A stretch of 64,000 bases of DNA, taken from positions 1 to 64,000 of the forward strand of contig JAZRKJ010000086.1 of assembly GCA_045646245.1 (NCBI GenBank). The letters are read 5' to 3'. Within the stretch, counting starts at the first letter, position 1. Each line of letters starts with the position of its first letter. The notes below the pieces were generated by a model that was given only the letters and a program-made list of their open reading frames with translations, ran no database searches and was not told the DNA's origin. Positions 15,949-24,685 of this stretch are shown here, one piece after another. This DNA comes from SIG607 sp045646245. Its GTDB lineage: Bacteria; Bacillota; Clostridia; Oscillospirales; Acutalibacteraceae. The position numbers and the translations under genes are program-made.

Positions 15949-18582
15949 GTGATTTATCATAGCACCGAAACAAGCGAAGTTTTATCTCATTTTGAAGTTG
16001 ACCCTCAAAAGGGCTTGCCCACAGGGGTTGCAGACCAGCGTTATGCAAAATACGGCGGCAACGTACTGACAAAGGCTAAAAAGACTCCTTTGCTGTCCCA
16101 CGTACAGGCTCAGCTTAAAAACCCCGTTAACCTTTTACTTATAACCTGCGCTTTAATGGCGCTTATAATAAACTTTATTTACCCTGCCGCTCCCTTTTAT
16201 TCCTTTATTCTTGTTATACTTATTCTGGCAGTAAACGTTGCCGTTTCGGTCATTCACCAGAATATAAGCGAAAACACTTCACGTTCCCTTGAAACAATGA
16301 ATATCCCCAGAGTAAAGGTTCTTCGTGACGGAATAATTAAAATAATTGATTCCGCCTATATTGTCCCCGGTGATATTCTGGTTCTTGAAACGGGTGACTA
16401 CGTTGCGGCTGACGCAAGGCTTATTGAGTCCTTTGATTTCAGATGTGACGAAACCTTCGTTACGGGAGAAGCGCTTACAGCCGAAAAAGAGCATTACGCA
16501 ATTCTTGATGATATAACCCCCGTTGAAAAGCGTTCAAATATGGTGTTTTGCGGCAGTAACGTTATAACCGGTCACGCCAGAGCAGTTGTTACCGAAACCG
16601 GTATGTATACAGAGCTTGGCAAAACGGTTACGTTGCAGGAAGAATACAACACCGTCAACGTTAAAATCAAAGAAAAGCTTTCAAAGCTCGGCAAGATTTC
16701 GGGTGTAATTCTTTGCATATTCTCTCTTCTTTCCTTCTTTACCTACGTGCTTATTAACTTCAGAAGCGACCTTCCCTTTATTACCACCCTTACGACTTCG
16801 GCGCTTAATTCGGTTGCCCTTCTGGTTTCGGTGCTTCCACACGGCTTGCCCGTTATGGCGTTGGTGGCTATGGGTACGTCGGTAAAGGCGCTTTTGCACA
16901 AGGGTATGCTCACCAAGGACTTTGCCGTATTCGATCGCCTTCCCGAAGTATCGGTTATTTGCGCCGACAAAACCGGCACCTTAACAAAAGACCGTATGGT
17001 GGTTGAAAAGGTTTTTGACGGCAATGAGATTACCGATGCCGATATGGCGTTCAGCTCCCCCGACAGCGTCAGCGTTTTACGCCTTGCTTCCCTTTGCACC
17101 TCTCAGTCCAAAGCCGACGTTGACAGCCCAATGTACGGCGACGCAACCGAGCTTGCGATTATCCACGCCTTTGAGCAATCGGTTATTAAAGAGGAACGGG
17201 ATATTGAAAACAACTACCCAACCCTTTCCAAGCTTCCCTTCGACACTCAAAGAAAAATTACTTTGTCGGTTAATATGATAGACGGCGCACCTTACGCGAT
17301 TATAAAGGGCGCACCCGACTTTTTAATTGCCGCAACCGGAAACGAAGGTAACGAAGCTCTTATTCAAACCGTAAATTCCTTTGCTGAAAGCGGTATGCGT
17401 GTTATAGCCGTTGCGTATAAAATACTTTCGGAAATTCCTTCTAACCTTGATTACTGTGACTTTGAAAGCGGTTTTACCTTTTCCGGACTTATTGCTTTAA
17501 GCGACCCGCCGCAGGACGACATAGTTTCTCTTATTAAGGAATGTGAGCAAGGCTCTGTTAAAACCGTTATGATTACGGGCGACCACACCACCACCGCCGT
17601 TGCAGTAGCAAAGCGTCTTGGTATTTTAAAGAGTGACGACGCAATAATAAGCGGTGAAGAGCTTGATAAGCTTACCGATGAAGAATTGACAGAATCGGTT
17701 GACAAATACAGCGTTTTTGCTCGTCTTTTGCCCGACCAAAAGCTGAGAATAGTTTCTGCCCTTAAAGCCAAGAGACACACCGTAGCAATTACGGGTGACA
17801 GCGTTAATGACGCCCCCGCACTGAAAGCGGCGGACGTAGGCATTGCAATGGGTAACCGAGGCACCGACGTTGCAAGAGGCGCAGCCGATATGATTATGAA
17901 CGACAACGGCTTTGCCGCCATAATTACGGCTATTAAAACATCCCAAGGCTTGTTCTGCGCCATAAGAAAGACCCTTACCTACCTTTTAAGCAGTTATATA
18001 GGTAAAATTTTTGCCGTTTTAATCTGTCTTTTCTCCTTTGGGGCTTTTCCCCTTTCGGCGTTACAGTTCCTGCTCCTTAATCTTTTAACCGACACCTTCC
18101 CCGCTTTAAGCATACTTTCCGACGGTATTTACGAGCACAAGCCCTTAACGGGTAACAATAAAGCGGATAAATCACTTTTGACTTCACGTTCTGCTTTAAG
18201 CATTGCCATACAGGGAATTATGATGGCAGCGGTTTCGGTTATTGCCTACGGAATTTCAAAGAACAGCGGCGCTGAATTTGCTTCCTCAATGATATTCACC
18301 GTGCTTGTTTCTTCCCAAATTCTTAATATGACAAGCGCAAAATTCGAAGGCTTGTTCTTTAGGTATAAGCACTTCCGCAAATTTACCCATACCGTTATTT
18401 TAGGTGCGCTTTGCCTTGTTTCTCTGTTCCTTGTTATTTCCCCCATGGGCGTACCCTTCGGCTTTGCCACCCTTCCCTTCGGCGACTTTATAAAAGCCGT
18501 ACTCCTTTCACTTACGGTATTCGTAACAGGCGAAGGCACAAAGCTGGGCTTTTTGCTTTACGAAAAGCTGAAAAACAAATAA
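15949..18582 (+). CDS. P2A-type cation-transporting P-type ATPase with altered ion site
   Basis: Membrane ATPase predicted to pump a cation. I chose the GTG at 15949 because GGAGG lies 6-7 nt upstream; this gives 877 residues, typical of the calcium-ATPase group. The phosphorylation motif DKTGT starts at residue 340, with KGAPDF, TGDHTTTA and TGDSVNDAPALK following. The actuator loop reads TGEA (from 172) instead of TGES. In M4, PEGLP is PHGLP, with histidine 298 in place of the ion-binding glutamate. In M5 the SERCA-like Asn and Glu positions are Tyr 683 and Lys 686. M6 keeps Asn 711, Thr 714 and Asp 715. Calcium transport is therefore doubtful; substrate unknown. Confidence 0.88.
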   Translation: MIYHSTETSEVLSHFEVDPQKGLPTGVADQRYAKYGGNVLTKAKKTPLLSHVQAQLKNPVNLLLITCALMALIINFIYPAAPFYSFILVILILAVNVAVSVIHQNISENTSRSLETMNIPRVKVLRDGIIKIIDSAYIVPGDILVLETGDYVAADARLIESFDFRCDETFVTGEALTAEKEHYAILDDITPVEKRSNMVFCGSNVITGHARAVVTETGMYTELGKTVTLQEEYNTVNVKIKEKLSKLGKISGVILCIFSLLSFFTYVLINFRSDLPFITTLTTSALNSVALLVSVLPHGLPVMALVAMGTSVKALLHKGMLTKDFAVFDRLPEVSVICADKTGTLTKDRMVVEKVFDGNEITDADMAFSSPDSVSVLRLASLCTSQSKADVDSPMYGDATELAIIHAFEQSVIKEERDIENNYPTLSKLPFDTQRKITLSVNMIDGAPYAIIKGAPDFLIAATGNEGNEALIQTVNSFAESGMRVIAVAYKILSEIPSNLDYCDFESGFTFSGLIALSDPPQDDIVSLIKECEQGSVKTVMITGDHTTTAVAVAKRLGILKSDDAIISGEELDKLTDEELTESVDKYSVFARLLPDQKLRIVSALKAKRHTVAITGDSVNDAPALKAADVGIAMGNRGTDVARGAADMIMNDNGFAAIITAIKTSQGLFCAIRKTLTYLLSSYIGKIFAVLICLFSFGAFPLSALQFLLLNLLTDTFPALSILSDGIYEHKPLTGNNKADKSLLTSRSALSIAIQGIMMAAVSVIAYGISKNSGAEFASSMIFTVLVSSQILNMTSAKFEGLFFRYKHFRKFTHTVILGALCLVSLFLVISPMGVPFGFATLPFGDFIKAVLLSLTVFVTGEGTKLGFLLYEKLKNK

Positions 18583-18587
18583 AAATA

Positions 18588-18609
18588 AAAACCTCCGTTC
18601 GGAGGTTTT
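18588..18609. terminator. Bidirectional terminator between the ATPase gene and uvrC
   Basis: Perfect 10 bp stem (AAAACCTCCG with CGGAGGTTTT) with a 2-nt apex, flanked by A-rich and T-rich runs. It serves both convergent genes and overlaps the uvrC stop codon. Confidence 0.85.
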
Positions 18610-20425
18610 ATTTTTTAAAGTAATTATAAATATTCATTGCCGTTTTCTTATCAATTCCCGAAACCTTCGACAGCTCTTCCACCGAAGCTCCCTTAATGTT
18701 TTTAAGGGATTTAAAGTGCTTAAACAAGGCGGCGACTCTTTTTTCCCCTACGCCTTCAATGCCGAGCAGTTCGCTTTTGGTCATAGAAGAAGAACGGCGC
18801 TTTTTGTGGTAGGTAATTGCAAAACGGTGGGTTTCGTCCTGAATTCCGGTAACCAGAATAAAGGCGCTTTTAGTGGGTTTAATTGCAATATCACCGCATT
18901 TGTCGGTAACGGCGCGTGTACGGTGCTTTGAGTCTTTGACCATACCGAAAACAGGAATATTAAGCCCGAAGCTCTTCATAACAGGCTCTACCGCCGACAT
19001 CTGACCTTTACCGCCGTCAAGCAAAATAAGGTCGGGCAGGGTTTTGAAGGCGGGGTCGTTTCCTTCTTTATATTCGTTAAAGCGGCGGGTAAGCACCTCT
19101 GCCATAGAACGGTAATCGTCCTGCCCCGTAAAGCCCTTTATTTTAAATTTACGGTAGTTTTCCTTAAAGGGACGTCCGTCCTTAAACACCACCATAGCGG
19201 CGACGTTTTCGCTGCCTGAGGTGTTGGAAATATCGTAAGACTCAATATATTCCGGCGCCCTTTCAAGCCCTAAAAGCTCACCCAGCTCGTTTAAGGCAAC
19301 CGTTTCCCTTCCCGTTCTTTCAATACGCTTTGAAAGGGTTTCGGCAGCGTTTTTAAAGCACATATCAACCGTCTTTTTCTGCTGTCCTTTTTGGGGAACG
19401 GTTATTTTAATGCTGTGCCCCGACTGTTTTATTAAAAATTCCTCCAAAAGCAAAGAGCTTTCGGGCAGCTCGTCAATTATAATACTTTCGGGAATATCGT
19501 TTTCACCTGAATAAAACCGCATTAAAAATTCACCGTATAGCTGCGCCTTTTGGGGAGCGTCTTCAAAAATGAAATGCTGCTGGTCGCACAAACGGGACTC
19601 TCGGAACTTTAGCGTATGAATACAAATTAAATTTCCCGCAACGGCAGAAGCAAAAACGTCCTGATTTTTGTGGGAAGAAGAAATAACCTTTTGACGTTCC
19701 TTTATTTTTCTTACCGCTTCAATTCGGTCACGAAGCCGTGCAGCAAATTCAAAGTCAAGGTTTTCGGCGGCTTCCTCCATTTTCTTTTTAAGAAGTAAAA
19801 TATCCTCTTCACCGTAGCCGCCGTTTTTAATAAAGCTGACGGCGGAATCAACCGCTTCCAGATATTCACTAAGGCTTACGTTACCGTTACAGGGGCCGCA
19901 ACACCTGCCTATGTGGTAGTTAAGGCAGGGCTTACTTTTTTTGTCAAAGGAACGGTTGCAGTCGGGAAGACGAAAAACCTTTAACGCTTGGTCAACGGCG
20001 TTTTTAACAATATTCCCCGAATGGTACGGGCCTAAATATTTACCGTCCTCATCCTTTTGCTTGACCCAAAGAATTTTCTTCCATTTATCGTTTGTAATTT
20101 TAACGTAGTGGTAGCCTTTATCGTCTTTAAGAAGAATGTTATATTTAGGCTGATGTTGCTTTATAAGGGAATTTTCAAGGATTAAGGCTTCAAATTCGCT
20201 GTCACAAAGTATATAGTCAAAATCATTTACGTTTTCAACCATTTTTCTTACCTTTTGTCCGTGGTTGGTTTCGGAGCCGAAATACTGAGTAACACGGTTT
20301 TTAAGGGCTTTGGCTTTTCCCACGTAAATAACCTTCCCCGTTTTGTCCTTCATAATATAAACACCTGGAGTAAGGGGTAATTTATTTGCTTTGCGTTTTA
20401 AAGCGGCTTTGTTTTCCTTGAGCAT
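18608..20425 (-). CDS. uvrC: Excinuclease ABC subunit C
   Basis: Dual-incision nuclease of nucleotide excision repair, acting with UvrA and UvrB. The frame is open 46 codons further upstream, but the family starts near MLKENKAALKRKANKLP, so I use the ATG at 20423-20425 (605 residues). The GIY-YIG nuclease domain is seen at the N terminus (GVYIMKDKTGKVIYVGKA). A UVR motif follows near residues 200-235, then the RNase H-like endonuclease domain, and a C-terminal helix-hairpin-helix (LLGIEGVGEKRVAALFKHF). It is transcribed divergently from the ABC transporter genes. The ribosome binding site is weak (AGGTG). Confidence 0.95.
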   Translation of the reverse strand: MLKENKAALKRKANKLPLTPGVYIMKDKTGKVIYVGKAKALKNRVTQYFGSETNHGQKVRKMVENVNDFDYILCDSEFEALILENSLIKQHQPKYNILLKDDKGYHYVKITNDKWKKILWVKQKDEDGKYLGPYHSGNIVKNAVDQALKVFRLPDCNRSFDKKSKPCLNYHIGRCCGPCNGNVSLSEYLEAVDSAVSFIKNGGYGEEDILLLKKKMEEAAENLDFEFAARLRDRIEAVRKIKERQKVISSSHKNQDVFASAVAGNLICIHTLKFRESRLCDQQHFIFEDAPQKAQLYGEFLMRFYSGENDIPESIIIDELPESSLLLEEFLIKQSGHSIKITVPQKGQQKKTVDMCFKNAAETLSKRIERTGRETVALNELGELLGLERAPEYIESYDISNTSGSENVAAMVVFKDGRPFKENYRKFKIKGFTGQDDYRSMAEVLTRRFNEYKEGNDPAFKTLPDLILLDGGKGQMSAVEPVMKSFGLNIPVFGMVKDSKHRTRAVTDKCGDIAIKPTKSAFILVTGIQDETHRFAITYHKKRRSSSMTKSELLGIEGVGEKRVAALFKHFKSLKNIKGASVEELSKVSGIDKKTAMNIYNYFKK

Positions 20426-20450
20426 ATATAACACCTGCCTTTGCTTATTT

Positions 20451-20479
20451 ATTGTAATATTTTCTTTTTTCTTTTTCAA
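20451..20479 (-). promoter_or_regulatory. Sigma-A promoter for uvrC
   Basis: Minus-strand TTGAAA and TACAAT with a 17 bp spacer, about 25 bp upstream of the chosen uvrC start. This placement supports the shorter start. Confidence 0.6.
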
Positions 20480-20482
20480 GTG

Positions 20483-20511
20483 TTGATTTTTTCCGAAAAA
20501 AAGTTTAAAAT
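20483..20511 (+). promoter_or_regulatory. Promoter for the ZnuCB-type transporter
   Basis: Plus-strand TTGATT and TAAAAT with 17 bp between, ending 31 bp before the ATP-binding gene. It is back to back with the uvrC promoter. No clear Zur palindrome was recognised. Confidence 0.5.
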
Positions 20512-20542
20512 TAAAGGAGAAAAAAAGTAAAGGATTAAAAAT

Positions 20543-21253
20543 ATGTTCCTTATTAAATGCCACGACTTATCCATTGGTTATAACGACCGCACCGTACTTA
20601 AAAACCTTAATTTTTCTATTGGCGAAAATGATTATCTTTGTATTATAGGTGAAAACGGCAGCGGTAAAAGCACCCTTATTAAAAGTATTTTAAAGCTGCA
20701 AAAGCCGTTATCGGGTAAAATTGAATACAGTCCGCACCTGAAAGCCAACGAAATCGGTTACCTTCCCCAGCAAAGCAGTATTCAGCGTGACTTTCCCGCA
20801 GGAGTGGAGGAAATTGTTCTTTCGGGTTGTATCAACCGCCTTGGCTTCCGTCCTTTTTACAGCGCAAAAAACCGTAAAAAAGCCCGTCATAATATGGAGC
20901 TTATGAAAATTGATAACCTAAAAAACGAAAGCTATCAGAATTTATCGGGCGGTCAGCAACAGCGTGTGCTTCTTGCAAGAGCCCTTACCTCAAGCAGTAA
21001 AGCCCTGCTCCTTGACGAGCCTGTTACGGGGCTTGACCCAAAAGCCGCTTCGGATATGTATTCGCTTATTGAAACCATCAATAAGGAATACCGTATAGCC
21101 GTGATTATGGTTTCCCACGATATTAACGCCGCTTTTAAGTACGCCACTCACATTTTGCACCTTTCCTCAACAGGGGTGTTTTTCGGCACCACCGAGGAAT
21201 ATAAAAACAGCGACTTCCACAAAAGATTTTACGGAGGCGGAATTTATGACTGA
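20543..21253 (+). CDS. Metal ABC transporter ATP-binding protein, ZnuC type
   Basis: ATPase subunit of a predicted zinc or manganese importer on the inner face of the membrane. The 236-residue product has Walker A GENGSGKST near residues 37-45, a Q-loop YLPQQ, the ABC signature LSGGQQQR, Walker B ALLLDEP and the switch histidine in VSHD. The residues around the Q-loop and signature resemble ZnuC and MntB rather than sugar transporters. Its stop overlaps the start of the permease gene by 8 bp, showing translational coupling. No solute-binding protein gene is adjacent, so the pair either uses a binding protein encoded elsewhere or has lost it. Confidence 0.88.
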   Translation: MFLIKCHDLSIGYNDRTVLKNLNFSIGENDYLCIIGENGSGKSTLIKSILKLQKPLSGKIEYSPHLKANEIGYLPQQSSIQRDFPAGVEEIVLSGCINRLGFRPFYSAKNRKKARHNMELMKIDNLKNESYQNLSGGQQQRVLLARALTSSSKALLLDEPVTGLDPKAASDMYSLIETINKEYRIAVIMVSHDINAAFKYATHILHLSSTGVFFGTTEEYKNSDFHKRFYGGGIYD

Positions 21254-22079
21254 GTTTTTTGAATTTTTTTCCTACTCCTTTATTCAGCGTGCTTTGGTTG
21301 TGGGTGTGCTTATTTCCCTTTGTTCTTCCCTTCTTGGGGTAAGCTTAGTGCTTAAACGGTACTCTTTAATAGGCGACGGACTTTCCCACGTTGGCTTCGG
21401 GGCGCTTGCCCTTGCCGCCGCTTTGGGGCTGACTCCCCTTTACGTTGCAGTACCCGTTGTGGTTATAGCGGCTGTCTTCCTTTTAAGGCTGACTTCCTTT
21501 AGCCGCATTAAGGGGGACAGTCTTATTGCCGTAATTTCTACTTCTGCTTTGGCTATAGGCGTTATAATTGTTTCCAAAAACGGCACCAATACCGACCTTT
21601 CTAATTATATGTTCGGCAGTATTTTATCCATCAGCAAAGCCGACGCTTATTTAAGCGTGATTTTATCGGTAATTATAGCCTTGCTTTATATACTGTTTTT
21701 CCACCGGATTTTTGCCGTTACATTTGATGAAGACTTTGCAAGAGCAACCGGCACCAAGGTTTCACTTTTCAACACCCTGCTTGCCGTTTTAACGGCGGTA
21801 ACGGTGGTTATAGGTATGCGAATGATGGGCGCGTTACTTGTTTCAAGCCTTATAATTTTCCCGCCCCTTTCGGCAATAAGACTTTGCAAAACCTTTAAAG
21901 GGGTTGCAATTGTTTCCGCCTTTATTTCGGTTATTTCTTTCCTTATTGGATTGTTCCTTTCCTATACCCTTTCCTTCCCGACGGGGGCAACAATAGTGGT
22001 AACCGGCTTATGCCTTATGATTTTATCCTTTATCATAAGCAAAATAAAAGACTTTATAAAAAGAAATACGGCTCGATAA
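21246..22079 (+). CDS. Metal ABC transporter permease, ZnuB type
   Basis: Membrane subunit (ABC-3 family) of the predicted zinc or manganese transporter. The 277 residues contain about eight hydrophobic segments. The N-terminal LISLCSSLLGVSLVLKR and GDGLSHVGFGALA stretches are typical of this family, as is MRMMGALLVSSLIIFPPL near residues 195-212. It overlaps the ATPase gene by 8 bp and is followed directly by a terminator. The metal cannot be decided from sequence alone. Confidence 0.9.
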   Translation: MTEFFEFFSYSFIQRALVVGVLISLCSSLLGVSLVLKRYSLIGDGLSHVGFGALALAAALGLTPLYVAVPVVVIAAVFLLRLTSFSRIKGDSLIAVISTSALAIGVIIVSKNGTNTDLSNYMFGSILSISKADAYLSVILSVIIALLYILFFHRIFAVTFDEDFARATGTKVSLFNTLLAVLTAVTVVIGMRMMGALLVSSLIIFPPLSAIRLCKTFKGVAIVSAFISVISFLIGLFLSYTLSFPTGATIVVTGLCLMILSFIISKIKDFIKRNTAR

Positions 22080-22090
22080 CAGAGCCTTTT
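22070..22090 (+). terminator. Terminator after the ZnuB-type gene
   Basis: Short stem GGCTC with GAGCC around a 7-nt loop, followed by TTTTCTTTTT. It overlaps the end of the permease coding region. Confidence 0.6.
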
Positions 22091-22112
22091 CTTTTTATTT
22101 TTTCCGTGTATA

Positions 22113-22141
22113 TTGACACGGGATAAGGTGAGTTTTATATT
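22113..22141 (+). promoter_or_regulatory. Sigma-A promoter for GH116-LacI operon
   Basis: Plus-strand TTGACA and TATATT with a 17 bp spacer, 30 bp before the GH116 start. The following AAAGTACAAACTTT is a small inverted repeat that could be an operator for the LacI-type regulator encoded downstream; that is an inference. Confidence 0.6.
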
Positions 22142-22171
22142 TTAAAGTACAAACTTTAAAGAGGTGCTTTT

Positions 22172-24685
22172 ATGATTTACAAAGGAAAATACACAAACGA
22201 AATATCCTTTCCTTTAGGCGGTATAGGTTCAGGCTCTGTTGGTCTTACGGGAAACGGCGTACTTCGTGATTTTGAAATATTCAACAAACCCGCCAAAGGC
22301 AGTTATATGGGCTACACCCATTTTGCAGTAAAGGCTAAAACCAAAAACGGCGTTATTACAAAAGTATTAAACGGTGACCGTAACACCCAGCTTTCCCCCT
22401 TAAACGGAACGGGTGTTGAAGGCTCTGCAATGAGCGGCTTCCCCCACTTTAAAAACCATATTTTCAAAGGCGAATTTCCCGTTGCCGAAATTTTATTTTC
22501 CGACGATAACTTCCCTGCCCATATTAAGCTTTCAGCCTTTAACCCCTTTATTCCTCTGGATGAAGATAATTCTTCAATACCCGCCGCTTTTTTCGAAATA
22601 GAAATTACAAATAAAAGCGACGAAGAAATAGAATTCCAAACGGCGTTTTCGCTTCAGAACCCTTACGACGACGGCGTTAACGAAGCTTCGGTTACAGAGG
22701 GTGTAAGAATACTTACTTTAAAGAGCAAGCTTCCCCCCGAGCCCGACCAAAACCGAGGAGATATTTCGGTTATAACCGACAGTGATAACAGTTTTTCACA
22801 AACCTATTGGTACCGAGGCGGCTGGCAGGACGGTATTGTTACTTTCTGGAATAATTTTAACAGCGAAACAGACGCAGAAGAACGCATTTACGACTGTGTA
22901 CGGGGTCAGGAGCACCCTTGCCGTGACCACGGTTCCCTTTTTGCAAAAAGGGTAATTAAGTCAGGGGAAAGCAAAACCGTCCGTTATATTCTTACCTGGA
23001 ACAACCCCGTAAACAGAAGCTACGGACACTTCGGCAAAGAAAATGAAAACGGCAGTAAAATATGGTTTAAAAACTATTACGCCGTTCTTTGGAAAGATTC
23101 GGTTGAAAGCGCGTTATACAGTTTTAAAAACTATGATACTCTCAAAGCAAAAACCCTTGCTTTCAAAGAAGCCCTTTTCTCCCAGAGCCTCGATAAATCG
23201 GTTATAGATGCCGTTTCTTCCACACTTTCGGTTTTAAAATCCCCTACCGTTTTACGTTTTGAAGACGGTTCCTTCCACGGCTGGGAGGGTGTATTTTCTT
23301 CGAAAGGTTCTTGCGAAGGCACCTGCCAACACGTTTATAACTACGCTTACGCCCTTTGTTTTCTTTTCCCCAACCTTGAAAGAGGTCTTCGCCATAACGA
23401 ATTCGTTTACTCTACCGAAGACAGCGGACTTTCCCACTTCCGAATGCTTTTGCCCCTTGGAATTTCAAAGGGTTATACCCGCCCCTGTCTTGACGGCAAA
23501 ATGGGTATGGTTATAAAATCCTACCGTGAATGGAAAATAAGCGGTGACGATAACTGGCTTAAAGAACATTGGGAATATATTAAACGTGCAGTTGACTTTG
23601 CAAGAAGCAAGGAAAACTACGATAAATGGGACTTCGACGGTGACGGCGTTCTGGAGGGCAGACAGCACCACACCCTTGATATGGAACTTTTCGGGCCGTC
23701 TTCCTGGCTTGAAGGTATGTACCTTGCCGCTCTTAAAGCCGCAGGTGAAATGGCAGAATACCTTGGTGATTATAAAGCGAAGAAAACTTATAATAAACTC
23801 TTTAAAAACGGTAAGAAGTGGTCGGAAGAAAACCTTTTCAACGGCAGATATTTTATTCAGAAAATCGACCTTAAGGATAAAGAAACCGTAATGCGTTTTG
23901 ACGCAAAAAAGTATTGGAACGAAGAAACAGGAGAAATTAAGTACCAGATAGGCGAAGGCTCCTCCATTGACCAATTACTCGGTCAGTGGCACGCCGACTT
24001 ACTTTCCCTTGGTGATTTGTTTTCCAAAAAGCAGATTAAAACCGCCCTTTCAAGTATGATGGAAATAAACTTTATACCGTCCCTTCGTGAATTTGCAAAC
24101 CCCTGGAGAGTCTTTGCTTTAAACGACGAAGGCGGTACCGTTATTTGCAATTACCATAAAGATTCCCAAAAGCCGCTTATCCCCGTTCCCTACTGTGAAG
24201 AGCTTATGACCGGCTTTGAATATTCCTTTGCAGGGGAACTTATTATGAGGGGTAAGGTACAAGACGGTTTAAAGGTAATTAAAGCCATACGCAACCGTTA
24301 CGACGGCTTTAAACGCAATCCTTATAACGAAATTGAATGTGGCAACAATTACGTTCGTCCTTTGGCGTCCTTTGCCCTTATTAACGCCTTTTCGGGCTTT
24401 GATTTCCACCTGCCCAAAGGGTATATAAAGTTTGCTCCCAAAGTTAAAAAGAATAATTTTAAGTGTATCTGGAGTCTTGGAACGGGCTGGGGCGAATTTT
24501 TGAAAAATGAAAATACAGCCACACTGAAAGTTAAAGACGGCAGTATAAAGCTTTCGGCTTTCGGCAGTTCTCTTAAAAACGTAAAAGAAGTTTATATTGA
24601 CTCAAAAAAGGTTGACTTTACCGAAAAGAACGGTTTTGTATATTTTAAAGAAACCGAAATAAAAGAAGGAATAACCATAAAATGA
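22172..24685 (+). CDS. GH116-family glycoside hydrolase
   Basis: Predicted beta-glucosidase or beta-xylosidase of the family that includes bacterial GH116 and mammalian GBA2. The 837 residues show an N-terminal beta domain opening with FPLGGIGSGSVGL and FEIFNKP, and an (alpha/alpha)6 C-terminal domain. Recognisable stretches include DGDGVLEGRQHHTLDMELFG and a WLEGMYLAALKAAGEMAEYLG helix. No signal peptide is seen, so it should act in the cytoplasm on imported oligosaccharides. A GAGGTG site precedes the ATG. It overlaps the following LacI-family gene by 4 bp (ATGA). The exact substrate is unknown. Confidence 0.85.
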   Translation: MIYKGKYTNEISFPLGGIGSGSVGLTGNGVLRDFEIFNKPAKGSYMGYTHFAVKAKTKNGVITKVLNGDRNTQLSPLNGTGVEGSAMSGFPHFKNHIFKGEFPVAEILFSDDNFPAHIKLSAFNPFIPLDEDNSSIPAAFFEIEITNKSDEEIEFQTAFSLQNPYDDGVNEASVTEGVRILTLKSKLPPEPDQNRGDISVITDSDNSFSQTYWYRGGWQDGIVTFWNNFNSETDAEERIYDCVRGQEHPCRDHGSLFAKRVIKSGESKTVRYILTWNNPVNRSYGHFGKENENGSKIWFKNYYAVLWKDSVESALYSFKNYDTLKAKTLAFKEALFSQSLDKSVIDAVSSTLSVLKSPTVLRFEDGSFHGWEGVFSSKGSCEGTCQHVYNYAYALCFLFPNLERGLRHNEFVYSTEDSGLSHFRMLLPLGISKGYTRPCLDGKMGMVIKSYREWKISGDDNWLKEHWEYIKRAVDFARSKENYDKWDFDGDGVLEGRQHHTLDMELFGPSSWLEGMYLAALKAAGEMAEYLGDYKAKKTYNKLFKNGKKWSEENLFNGRYFIQKIDLKDKETVMRFDAKKYWNEETGEIKYQIGEGSSIDQLLGQWHADLLSLGDLFSKKQIKTALSSMMEINFIPSLREFANPWRVFALNDEGGTVICNYHKDSQKPLIPVPYCEELMTGFEYSFAGELIMRGKVQDGLKVIKAIRNRYDGFKRNPYNEIECGNNYVRPLASFALINAFSGFDFHLPKGYIKFAPKVKKNNFKCIWSLGTGWGEFLKNENTATLKVKDGSIKLSAFGSSLKNVKEVYIDSKKVDFTEKNGFVYFKETEIKEGITIK

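Noticed and set aside
20426..20563. 46-residue N-terminal extension of UvrC
   Set aside because: It overlaps the divergent promoters and the first codons of the ABC gene, and is low-complexity Lys/Phe-rich sequence.
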